Assembly (NCBI GenBank): GCA_948944455.1
Contig: CARBES010000012.1
Span: 1 to 26,658 of the forward strand
DNA from: an uncultured Candidatus Saccharibacteria bacterium
GTDB lineage: Bacteria > Patescibacteriota > Saccharimonadia > Saccharimonadales > Saccharimonadaceae
Length of the DNA stretch: 26,658 nt
Direction: 5' to 3'
Made by a program: the position numbers and the translations under genes. The notes under the pieces are model-generated. The model saw nothing but the letters and a program-made list of their open reading frames with translations. It searched no databases and was not told where the DNA came from. Each line of letters opens with the position of its first letter. Position 1 is the stretch's first letter. Below are positions 1 to 5,060 of this stretch, piece by piece.

Positions 1-2
1 CA

Positions 3-11
3 TGGTATAAT
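3..11 (+). promoter_or_regulatory. Extended -10 promoter element (TGGTATAAT)
   Basis: A perfect TGn-TATAAT extended -10 element. The -35 region lies outside the window. Transcription would start near position 18 and meet two terminators within 100 bases. It could be a leader promoter or a chance match at the end of an upstream gene. Confidence 0.4.
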
Positions 12-51
12 AAGAGAATTCAACCAAAACTTATTATTTGATATTTAGCCT

Positions 52-75
52 AACCACGAGAAATCGTGGTTTTTT
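52..75 (+). terminator. Intrinsic terminator 1
   Basis: An 8-bp stem AACCACGA/TCGTGGTT closes a GAAA tetraloop and runs into a T tract (70-75). This is a textbook rho-independent terminator. It ends upstream transcription or acts on the short leader from the -10 element at 3-11. Confidence 0.8.
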
Positions 76-79
76 GATT

Positions 80-114
80 CTATTGGGGCTTTTATTGCTA
101 CCGAATAGTTTTTT
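80..114 (+). terminator. Intrinsic terminator 2 (tandem)
   Basis: The stem CTATT/AATAG is extended by a GG/CC pair across a mismatch and followed by six T (109-114). It lies directly behind terminator 1, a back-up arrangement common at operon ends. Confidence 0.5.
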
Positions 115-259
115 AATGGCTCCATGGAGTCAAAAAGCCAAAGCGTTAATCCCTAGTATGGATTTTAACAATTTGGAATAATCGTCTGAAATTAAAAAGG
201 AAGACGAGGTGGTTCTATGAAGTCGGTCTAGTTATTGAAGTTTTGAGATCAGGACATAC

Positions 260-391
260 GGAAGTACCTCGCTACTTCCTGAATTTATATCATCGTCGCC
301 TCAATGGCGGGCATAGTATTGTGTCGCGAGGTCCTTTTTAACCTCCGTTAAAATATTTTCCCTCGCCTATGCCTACCATCGAGGTGATGAT
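260..391 (+). ncRNA. Structured leader RNA with a three-way junction
   Basis: Helices that can form together: hairpin GGAAGTA/TACTTCC (260-279); closing helix ATCATC/GATGAT (289-294 with 386-391); hairpin CGCC/GGCG (297-309); GGCATAG/CTATGCC (310-316 with 367-373); GCGAGG/CCTCGC (326-331 with 361-366); and TTTTAAC/GTTAAAA with a CTCC loop (336-353). Several helices abut exactly. The closing helix covers an AUG at 388 preceded by GAGGTG. The region lies just upstream of the 432 operon, so it is either a cis-regulatory leader or a separate small RNA. I recognise no known family. Confidence 0.5.
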
Positions 392-431
392 TTTGGTCAA
401 AGAATTTAATAAATAATACAAGCGAGGAAAA

Positions 432-650
432 ATGAAAAAAGATGTAGAAATTATATTGCCGAGAACAAAAGTTCCAGCAATGAAAGAAATAAGTAAGTAT
501 TTAATTGGGTTTGGCGTCGCCCTAATGTTTGCTGGTTTTGTCAGCCTTATGGACTGTTTTGCGATTATGGGGTTTGTAGTTTTTATAATCCTTATGGTTA
601 GCGATAAAGGATTTCGCGGGAGATTATTAGAGGTGGTCTGGTATGAGTAG
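432..650 (+). CDS. Small two-helix membrane protein, unknown function
   Basis: A 72-residue protein with a charged N-terminal stretch (residues 1-20), then two hydrophobic segments (about 23-40 and 44-58) that look like a transmembrane hairpin, and a basic C-terminal tail. The ribosome binding site GCGAGG lies about 7 bases before the ATG. It is the first gene of the recombination operon and overlaps the next small gene by 8 bases (TATGAGTAG). The structured RNA at 260-391 may control it. I do not recognise a family. Membrane location is inferred from hydrophobicity alone. Confidence 0.6.
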   Translation: MKKDVEIILPRTKVPAMKEISKYLIGFGVALMFAGFVSLMDCFAIMGFVVFIILMVSDKGFRGRLLEVVWYE

Positions 651-762
651 GGACTGGGATTCTATCCGAGAAATGCGTGAAGAAAATCAACAAGAAATTC
701 GAGCGAAGATACTCAATAACCAATATTGGCAACAACTAGAAGTGAGGTGCGGATATGAATGA
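643..762 (+). CDS. 39-residue hypothetical protein
   Basis: This short ORF overlaps the stop of the preceding gene and the start of the nuclease-FtsK gene (ATGAATGA), so it fills the gap exactly and looks translationally coupled. The ribosome binding site is GAGGTGG, 6-12 bases upstream. The product is polar and charged, with a glutamine/glutamate-rich helix in the middle and a conserved-looking tryptophan-containing end. No family is recognised. Its reality is supported by spacing and overlaps, not by homology. Confidence 0.55.
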   Translation: MSRDWDSIREMREENQQEIRAKILNNQYWQQLEVRCGYE

Positions 763-2548
763 TTTTAGAATGTCGTACTCGTCGCTAGTTTGCTTTCTGA
801 ACAATCCGATTCAATTTAAGAAACGGTATATTGCGAAAGTCTATGATGATCCAAAATCGCCTGCGTTGGTTGTCGGTTCTGCGATTCACACTATGGTTGA
901 GCATAAGCTCAAGGGTGAGACTCCGGAAGCAGCAATACAGGCTGGGCTAGAAGCGATTGAGAATGTTGCAGATTACGAGATCAATTATGGCAAAACTGGC
1001 TCACGCCAGAAAATACTAGATACCTATCAGTCATTGACAACTTCTGTACTGAACGAATTGCCAAACTACCAAAATATTATCGACATTGAGGGCAAACTGG
1101 ACGCCGAAGTCTCAATATCTGGTAAGAAAGTGCCGATGACCGGGCGAATCGATCTCGTGCGAGATTTGGGTGACGGCACAATAGAAATTCTCGACTGGAA
1201 AAGTGTGACGGCATACTCACCACCAGACGAGGAAAATTATAAATACGTTATTCAAGCCTGGTTCTACGTTTTGCTCGCTGAGCTCAAATACGGCAAGCCA
1301 GTCTCGCGAGTCGTATTTCAAGAAATCAAGAAAACAATCAATCGTGACGGCTCGCCACAAGTTCGAAGTTACGTGCTAACTAGGGAACAGATTTTGGAAG
1401 CCAACAACGTTGTTGGTCGTGTAGTGAAAGAGGTCTACGAATATGTCTCTGATCCGAATGCAAAATACTTCCCCAACCCATCGGATATGATGAACGGAAG
1501 GCAGTCATTCGAGATCTATGCACAACTCCAAGGCGCAACAATTCGAACGGTTCACGCAACCGAAATGCGTGAGAAGTTTTCACCAGTAAATACTGTCGTA
1601 GCAGAAAACATTGTCAAAGATGAGGGTACGGAAACCGAACGTATTATGGCGAAATTAGCAGAATTTGGTATCGGTGGCAAAATCGATGGAGTAATAAGCA
1701 GCCACTCCGTAGAAACCTACAAATTACGACCTAACCGTGGTGTGGCGATGAGCAAAATTGCGAAACTCGGTGACGACTTAGCCCTTGCCCTCGGTTCGGA
1801 GGCAGTAAGAATTATTGCTCCGATTTACGGCACGCAGACGGTTGGCATAGAGGTACCAAAGGAGCAAACTTTCCCGGTCTGCGAAGAGAAAACGCAGGGC
1901 ACGGTAATTCCAGTCGGAGTAGACACGCAAAATCAAGTCGTCTATGACGACATTGCGAAGATGCCACATATGCTTATTGGTGGTCAAACTGGGTCGGGTA
2001 AATCGGTATTTATCAGAAACATTATCCTAAGTCTCAAAGGTTGTGATGTCTCGGTAGTAGATTGCAAGATGATTGATTTTGCCGACTTAGACGGCGACCG
2101 ATGCACAGTTATTACGGAACGAGATGAGGCTTTAGAACATATCAAACACCTAGTATACCTGATGGATCGGCGATATAAACAACGGGTTAAGAACGGCAGA
2201 CGCAAAGTCTTAATCATTGACGAGTATGCTGACCTCATCATGGGGCTTAGTAAAGATGAGCAGAAAGATTTCGAACAGAACCTCTGTCGATTACTTCAAA
2301 AAGCACGCGCAGCCAATATCAATGTGATCATCGCTACGCAACGTCCAAGCGCTGACATCGTATCGCCGATTATCAAGGCGAACTGCCCGGTTAAGGCTTG
2401 TCTTAGGGTGTCAACGGCAAAGAACTCCGAAATCATCTTAGACGAAGCTGGGGGCGAGAAATTACTCGGTAAAGGCGATATGCTCTACCTTGGTTCGGGA
2501 AAAGTTAAACCGGTAAGGGTGCAATGCTTTGCACCAATAGGAGAATAG
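755..2548 (+). CDS. Fusion: PD-(D/E)XK (RecB/Cas4-like) nuclease + FtsK-type DNA translocase
   Basis: A 597-residue protein. Residues 1-240 match a RecB-like PD-(D/E)XK nuclease: an N-terminal SYSSL..F motif, H45 in GSAIH, D133 in GRID, D147-x-K149 in the LDWKS motif, and Q167-x3-Y171. There is no Cas4-type cysteine set for an iron-sulphur cluster. Residues about 310-597 are an FtsK/SpoIIIE motor: the alpha-type segment with GVAMSKI, DDLALAL and GIEVP, Walker A GGQTGSGKS (409-417), Walker B VLIIDE (D489, E490), and IATQRPS (527-532). The membrane domain and the C-terminal gamma (KOPS-reading) domain of FtsK are absent. The RecT-like gene starts one base after the stop. In phages, RecB-type exonucleases paired with RecT resect DNA ends. 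Here the ATPase probably drives DNA through the nuclease, like HerA-NurA in one chain. The domain calls are strong; the joint function is inference. Confidence 0.9.
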   Translation: MNDFRMSYSSLVCFLNNPIQFKKRYIAKVYDDPKSPALVVGSAIHTMVEHKLKGETPEAAIQAGLEAIENVADYEINYGKTGSRQKILDTYQSLTTSVLNELPNYQNIIDIEGKLDAEVSISGKKVPMTGRIDLVRDLGDGTIEILDWKSVTAYSPPDEENYKYVIQAWFYVLLAELKYGKPVSRVVFQEIKKTINRDGSPQVRSYVLTREQILEANNVVGRVVKEVYEYVSDPNAKYFPNPSDMMNGRQSFEIYAQLQGATIRTVHATEMREKFSPVNTVVAENIVKDEGTETERIMAKLAEFGIGGKIDGVISSHSVETYKLRPNRGVAMSKIAKLGDDLALALGSEAVRIIAPIYGTQTVGIEVPKEQTFPVCEEKTQGTVIPVGVDTQNQVVYDDIAKMPHMLIGGQTGSGKSVFIRNIILSLKGCDVSVVDCKMIDFADLDGDRCTVITERDEALEHIKHLVYLMDRRYKQRVKNGRRKVLIIDEYADLIMGLSKDEQKDFEQNLCRLLQKARAANINVIIATQRPSADIVSPIIKANCPVKACLRVSTAKNSEIILDEAGGEKLLGKGDMLYLGSGKVKPVRVQCFAPIGE

Positions 2549-2549
2549 T

Positions 2550-3224
2550 ATGGCTATTACACCAGAGATAAAGAAAAAATACTCGGAGATGGCAAGCTAT
2601 GTTGGTGATTGGGGTGAGGGTCTAAATAAAACTAGGCTTGTCGGGAATATCCATAGAAACCTACTAGGGGTCGATAAAATAGGAAAACTAAGACCAATAG
2701 AAGATTTAGCATTCTTTCTGCTACAGGCTCGGCAGTATGGGCTAAACCCACTTAAAAATGAGATTTATGCTACATACCAGTGGGCTGGTGGAACCGAAAA
2801 ACTTGTGCCAATTCCTAGTATTCACGGACTTCGTAGGCTAGCTCGTCAAGCAAAGATGCCAACATATGCCTATACAGGTAAGGCAATCTATGAATATACC
2901 GATGATGCAAAAACGAAGCTCGATAGTGCAACCGTAGAGGTATTTGGCTATTTTTCTGACCCAACCATAATCCAAAAAGTCGGTGAGTTTACAGCTTATA
3001 TGGAAGAGTTTGAAAAGCATAAAAAAGACGGCTCCACAAATGCAATGTGGAGCAGAATGCCGCGTGTAATGCTCGCAAAATGTGCCGAAGCAAATGCAAT
3101 TCGAGCAAGTTTCGGATTAGGCGGAATTTATGTTGAGGAAGAAATTGTCGGAGATGATGACAAAATCCTTAAACTAACCGACGGAGCTGAAAGCGAGGAG
3201 GATAAGAATGCAGTTGAGGAATAA
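2550..3224 (+). CDS. RecT/Bet-family single-strand annealing protein
   Basis: A 224-residue protein with the Bet/RecT pattern: QYGLNP (62-67) followed by NEIYAT, IPSIHGLRRLA (88-98), and the family's C-terminal block MWSRMP..ML..CAEANAIR (166-185), ending in a glycine- and acid-rich tail. Such proteins coat single-stranded DNA and anneal it to complementary strands during phage recombination. They work with a 5'-3' exonuclease encoded alongside, here the nuclease-FtsK fusion one base upstream. The ribosome binding site is AGGAGA. It is somewhat shorter than lambda Bet (about 260 residues), but the core motifs are complete. Many AUA codons fit the tRNA-Ile(UAU) encoded downstream. Confidence 0.88.
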   Translation: MAITPEIKKKYSEMASYVGDWGEGLNKTRLVGNIHRNLLGVDKIGKLRPIEDLAFFLLQARQYGLNPLKNEIYATYQWAGGTEKLVPIPSIHGLRRLARQAKMPTYAYTGKAIYEYTDDAKTKLDSATVEVFGYFSDPTIIQKVGEFTAYMEEFEKHKKDGSTNAMWSRMPRVMLAKCAEANAIRASFGLGGIYVEEEIVGDDDKILKLTDGAESEEDKNAVEE

Positions 3225-3372
3225 GCATGACGGCAAGATTTATCGCATTGAGACGCTAGATGATGAGGAATTCGCTATATATGTGTACGCCGAAAATAGC
3301 ATACATGGGATCGAAAAGCATTATCGAACGCTCGCCGAATTTTTCGATGAGTGGGAGGACATAAATGATTAA
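3208..3372 (+). CDS. 54-residue hypothetical protein
   Basis: The gene overlaps the end of the RecT-like gene by 17 bases, with AGGAGG placed ideally before its ATG. The product is acidic, with alternating charged and aromatic residues and a predicted beta-strand then helix layout (YRIETL.., then a helical EFFDEWED end). It shares the small-protein style of genes around phage recombination cassettes. No domain is recognised and no function is proposed. Confidence 0.6.
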   Translation: MQLRNKHDGKIYRIETLDDEEFAIYVYAENSIHGIEKHYRTLAEFFDEWEDIND

Positions 3373-3433
3373 GACCTACGGTCCGCTTGATCTAAATGAG
3401 CCAATGCCACAAGACGAAGAAGAGGAAAATTAA
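3365..3433 (+). CDS. 22-residue acidic peptide
   Basis: A tiny ORF that starts inside the preceding gene's stop region (8-base overlap) behind GGAGG with good spacing. It ends in a run of acidic residues. It is the last ORF before the non-coding block and fits the overlapping chain of the operon, but such a short ORF could be fortuitous. Confidence 0.35.
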   Translation: MIKTYGPLDLNEPMPQDEEEEN

Positions 3434-3438
3434 GAATC

Positions 3439-3586
3439 TGGTGGCGCTAGTAGTTCGTGATATATCGCGTACAACTAGCCGTTTAGACCGTGCCACCAAC
3501 TCATAGTGGCGGCGACCCACTATAAAGACCGTTCCGTGTTGGCAATCCTGCGTAATAAAATTGCCTGCCTAGTGCAACCACACTAG
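3439..3586 (+). ncRNA. Hairpin-rich non-coding segment
   Basis: No gene fits here. Hairpins in order: TGGTGGC/GCCACCA (3439-3445 with 3492-3498) enclosing GCTAG/CTAGC (3446-3450 with 3475-3479); ATAGTGG/CCACTAT with a 7-base loop (3503-3523); GGCAAT/ATTGCC (3541-3565); CTAGTG/CACTAG (3569-3586). This packing looks like a structured RNA rather than spacer. Large structured RNAs beside tRNA arrays are known in phages (GOLLD, ROOL), but this segment is far shorter and I cannot assign it. Confidence 0.45.
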
Positions 3587-3594
3587 CGGAGTCA

Positions 3595-3622
3595 CTATCT
3601 CTCCGGTTAAAGATAGCTTTTT
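3595..3622 (+). terminator. Intrinsic terminator after the recombination operon
   Basis: The stem CTATCT/AGATAG (3595-3600 with 3611-3616) is followed by CTTTTT. It probably ends transcription from the recombination operon or the structured RNA before it. A CGGAG/CTCCG hairpin (3587-3605) overlaps it and could compete as an anti-terminator. Confidence 0.6.
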
Positions 3623-3730
3623 CTTGGTTTAGGGTAAAAAACCAAGTGCGCCAATGGTAGGTAGATTAGAAAATGGCATAAACCAGGTAAAGGTAAGTCG
3701 TCATAAAATCCTCTGGTCGGTCTGCCTGCC
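3623..3730 (+). ncRNA. Two hairpins between terminator and tRNA array
   Basis: CTTGGTTT/AAACCAAG (8 bp, 3623-3646) is followed by a 9-bp helix with two wobbles, GGTAGGTAG/CTGCCTGCC (3656-3664 with 3722-3730). That helix encloses ACCAG/CTGGT. The span 3656-3730 is exactly 75 bases and is closed like an acceptor stem, but no T-arm or anticodon arm fits, so I do not call it a tRNA. Confidence 0.35.
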
Positions 3731-3736
3731 AAATAC

Positions 3737-3808
3737 GGTTCAGTAGCTCAATGGTAGAGCAATAGGTTTGATCAGCCTATCATACGAGTTCGATTCTCGT
3801 CTGAACAA
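3737..3808 (+). tRNA. tRNA-Ile (GAU), irregular anticodon arm
   Basis: Acceptor GGTTCAG pairs with CTGAAC (the terminal pair is a G-A mismatch). D-arm GCTC/GAGC with AATGGTA loop. T-arm ACGAG/CTCGT with TTCGATT loop. The anticodon stem pairs either as ATAGG/CCTAT with a 9-base loop, or as TAGGT/GCCTA with a 7-base loop; GAU is central in both. In the 7-base reading position 37 is C, which is unusual. CCA is not encoded. The amino acid is fairly likely but not certain because of the odd arm. Confidence 0.7.
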
Positions 3809-3810
3809 GA

Positions 3811-3851
3811 AGTCAGTTGCAAATGGCGACTACCGGAGCCTGTCACTCCGG
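3811..3851 (+). other. Two hairpins resembling the 5' half of a tRNA
   Basis: AGTC..GACT encloses a D-arm-like GTTG/CGAC with CAAATGG loop. It is followed by an anticodon-arm-like CCGGAG/CTCCGG (3833-3851) with loop CCTGTCA, recalling tRNA-Asp (GUC). No T-arm or 3' acceptor follows before the next tRNA begins at 3857. It may be a degenerate tRNA or spacer hairpins. Confidence 0.3.
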
Positions 3852-3856
3852 GACAT

Positions 3857-3930
3857 AGAGGATTAGCTTAAAAGCAGAGCGGCCGTCTTATACACGGTTG
3901 ACGCTGGGGCAGTACCAGCATCCTCTACCA
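3857..3930 (+). tRNA. tRNA-Ile (UAU) with non-canonical D- and T-loops
   Basis: Acceptor AGAGGAT/ATCCTCT, discriminator A and encoded CCA. Anticodon arm GCCGT/ACGGT with loop CTTATAC, anticodon UAU (3889-3891), which reads AUA. The T-stem GCTGG/CCAGC is perfect, but its loop is GGCAGTA instead of TTCRANN, and the D-loop AAAAGCA lacks the conserved GG. Both halves of the usual D-loop/T-loop contact are therefore missing. Stems are all intact, so this is not simple decay. Confidence 0.75.
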
Positions 3931-3936
3931 AAATAT

Positions 3937-4098
3937 GCGATGAGTATCACCGTGGGAGCCAGCCTAGGATTCTCGGCCATGGAAGAGTGATTGTGAGAGG
4001 CGGTTTCAGAGTGAACTTTGCCTGATAAATATCTGTCACGGGTATGTAAAGGCATTGCTGAACCCCAGATCATACCGGTGCAATTCCGGCTCGTCGCA
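3937..4098 (+). ncRNA. 162-base tRNA-like RNA with an enlarged centre
   Basis: The ends form an exact tRNA frame: acceptor GCGATGA/TCGTCGC (3937-3943 with 4091-4097), discriminator A (4098), and a T-arm CCGG/CCGG with loop TGCAATT (4075-4089) in the correct register. The middle is about 130 bases instead of about 41. It holds a long hairpin ATCAC/GTGAT (3946-3991), a hairpin AGGC/GCCT with TTCA/TGAA inside (3998-4023), and GGGT/ACCC (4040-4065). It could be an interrupted tRNA or a separate tRNA-like RNA. It lacks the G3-U70 pair and length of tmRNA. No anticodon is assigned. Confidence 0.5.
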
Positions 4099-4103
4099 TC
4101 ATT

Positions 4104-4179
4104 GTCGCTCTAGCTCAGCGGTTAGAGCATCCGCCTGAAGAACGGAAGGCGCTTGGTTCGACACCAAGGGGCGACACCA
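4104..4179 (+). tRNA. tRNA-Phe (GAA)
   Basis: Acceptor GTCGCTC/GGGCGAC with A discriminator and encoded CCA. D-arm GCTC/GAGC. Anticodon loop CTGAAGA with GAA at 4137-4139; the last anticodon-stem pair is a C-A mismatch. Variable loop AGGCG. T-arm CTTGG/CCAAG with loop TTCGACA. A clear phenylalanine tRNA. Confidence 0.9.
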
Positions 4180-4183
4180 AAAT

Positions 4184-4270
4184 GCTGGAATAGCGTAGAG
4201 GGCAACCGCAGCAGGCTGTAGACCTGCCGTCCTATGGACTTCCTAGGTTCGAATCCTAGTTCCAGCACCA
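4184..4270 (+). tRNA. tRNA-Tyr (GUA), first copy
   Basis: Acceptor GCTGGAA/TTCCAGC, A discriminator, encoded CCA. Anticodon arm GCAGG/CCTGC with loop CTGTAGA, anticodon GUA (4218-4220). It has the long variable arm typical of bacterial tRNA-Tyr (GTCC/GGAC). T-arm CTAGG/CCTAG with TTCGAAT. The D-stem is only GCG/CGC with an 11-base loop. A second, different tRNA-Tyr lies at 15075. Confidence 0.9.
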
Positions 4271-4275
4271 AAAAT

Positions 4276-4352
4276 GCTGCGTTGGCGGACTTGGATCACG
4301 CAATAGTTCGCAAAACTATTCCATGTCAGTTCGAGTCTGACACGCAGCTCCA
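4276..4352 (+). tRNA. tRNA-Cys (GCA)
   Basis: Acceptor GCTGCGT/ACGCAGC, discriminator T and CCA encoded. D-stem GCG/CGC. Anticodon arm ATAGT/ACTAT with loop TCGCAAA, anticodon GCA (4310-4312). T-arm GTCAG/CTGAC with TTCGAGT. The base at position 33 is C where U is nearly universal. The U discriminator fits bacterial tRNA-Cys. Confidence 0.85.
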
Positions 4353-4357
4353 GATAT

Positions 4358-4443
4358 GCACAAGGTAGTTTAACCACCGCAAAACAATATCAGATTGTAG
4401 ATCTAGATACAGATATGAGTCCAATCCTCATCCTTGTGCTACA
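4358..4443 (+). tRNA. tRNA-like gene, anticodon uncertain
   Basis: An 8-bp acceptor GCACAAGG/CCTTGTGC (4358-4365 with 4432-4439), a D-arm GTTT/AAAC (4368 to 4384) and a T-arm ATGAG/CTCAT with loop TCCAATC are clear. The 3' end reads TACA, not CCA. The 29 bases between the D- and T-arms fold in two ways. A 7-bp stem TATCAGA/TCT(A)GATA with a bulged A presents GUA in a 7-base loop. A 5-bp stem TTGTA/TACAG presents CUA (amber-reading) with U before it in an 8-base loop. Neither has normal tRNA spacing, so the specificity is open. Confidence 0.5.
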
Positions 4444-4460
4444 TGACCAAAATCTTATGA

Positions 4461-4578
4461 CTGGGTGGCAGTATTATGTTTCCGCTCACCCAGCCTAGCG
4501 AGTTATCAAGTCCCCCACGTGCTTGATGGCTCACTAGGGCGCTTCAGAAGTTCGCAGTTGACCTGAAGCGCTCTTTTT
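4461..4578 (+). ncRNA. Three abutting hairpins ending in an intrinsic terminator
   Basis: CTGGGTG/CACCCAG (4461-4493) is followed without a gap by a near-continuous 16-bp helix, CCTAG.GAG.TT.ATCAAG with CTTGAT.GG.CTC.CTAGG (4494-4538). Then, again without a gap, comes GCGCTTCAG/CTGAAGCGC (4539-4571) and a T tract. Back-to-back helices with no linker suggest a compact structured small RNA, or the processed 3' end of the tRNA transcript. Confidence 0.5.
4539..4578 (+). terminator. Intrinsic terminator of the tRNA array
   Basis: A perfect 9-bp stem GCGCTTCAG/CTGAAGCGC followed by TCTTTTT. It closes the tRNA block 27 bases before the next gene. Confidence 0.8.
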
Positions 4579-4604
4579 AGGTACTAAACAAAAGAGGTAA
4601 CAAA

Positions 4605-5060
4605 ATGAGTAACGTAAAACTGAAGATGGGGATGCACAATCGCGTCACCAAAGAACGCTTTGAGGCAATTAAAGATGACGTGAATAGAGGATTGCCGATC
4701 GCCAAGATCACAAAACGCCACGGTGTCAGCGATGGCACAGTACGCAAGGTTCGCCGCAGCAAGAACTTTCACGAGTATCGTATTAGAGCAGATGAACAGG
4801 TGCGCAGTCGTAAACCAATTGTGGTTATTGCACAAAAAAGCGGGTTACCGTTTGAAGACTTCGGAGCGAAGCCTATTTTTTCTTCCAAACTGCTTAAGCA
4901 AGAAGTAAAGAAGATTTCAGGCTCCGATCGATACGACAAAGAGAGCGAAAAAGCAGCACGCCTAATAGGGATCGTGATGTTAGGCTGGATTTTAATCATT
5001 GCAGCAATCATTACTGTCTTAATCATCGCTGCCATGCGCCTAGCAATGGGGGCAGCATAA
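4605..5060 (+). CDS. HTH protein with a C-terminal membrane anchor
   Basis: A 151-residue protein. Residues 18-57 form a helix-turn-helix of the resolvase/transposase-helper type (RFEAIKDDV, then IAKITKRHGVSDGTVRKVRR). Residues about 120-147 are one long hydrophobic helix at the very C-terminus, so the protein would be tail-anchored with the HTH in the cytoplasm. The middle is basic and polar. The ribosome binding site AGAGGT sits 8 bases before the ATG, just after the tRNA terminator, so this is the first gene of the accessory operon. Regulation from the membrane or tethering of phage DNA is possible; neither is shown. The family is not otherwise recognised. Confidence 0.75.
   Translation: MSNVKLKMGMHNRVTKERFEAIKDDVNRGLPIAKITKRHGVSDGTVRKVRRSKNFHEYRIRADEQVRSRKPIVVIAQKSGLPFEDFGAKPIFSSKLLKQEVKKISGSDRYDKESEKAARLIGIVMLGWILIIAAIITVLIIAAMRLAMGAA

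Noticed and set aside
388..417. Nine-codon ORF with GAGGTG upstream in the structured leader
   Set aside because: Too short to support as a gene; it may act as a leader peptide, so it is mentioned only within the RNA feature.
3937..4098. tmRNA interpretation of the enlarged tRNA-like RNA
   Set aside because: It is much shorter than known tmRNAs, lacks the G3-U70 alanine identity pair, and no tag reading frame is apparent.
3439..4578. GOLLD or ROOL RNA
   Set aside because: Those RNAs are several hundred bases of uninterrupted structure; here tRNAs break up the region and no uninterrupted stretch is long enough.
4558..4587. TTGACC-18-TACTAA promoter before the gene at 4605
   Set aside because: The -10 matches only three of six positions and the -35 lies within the terminator hairpin.
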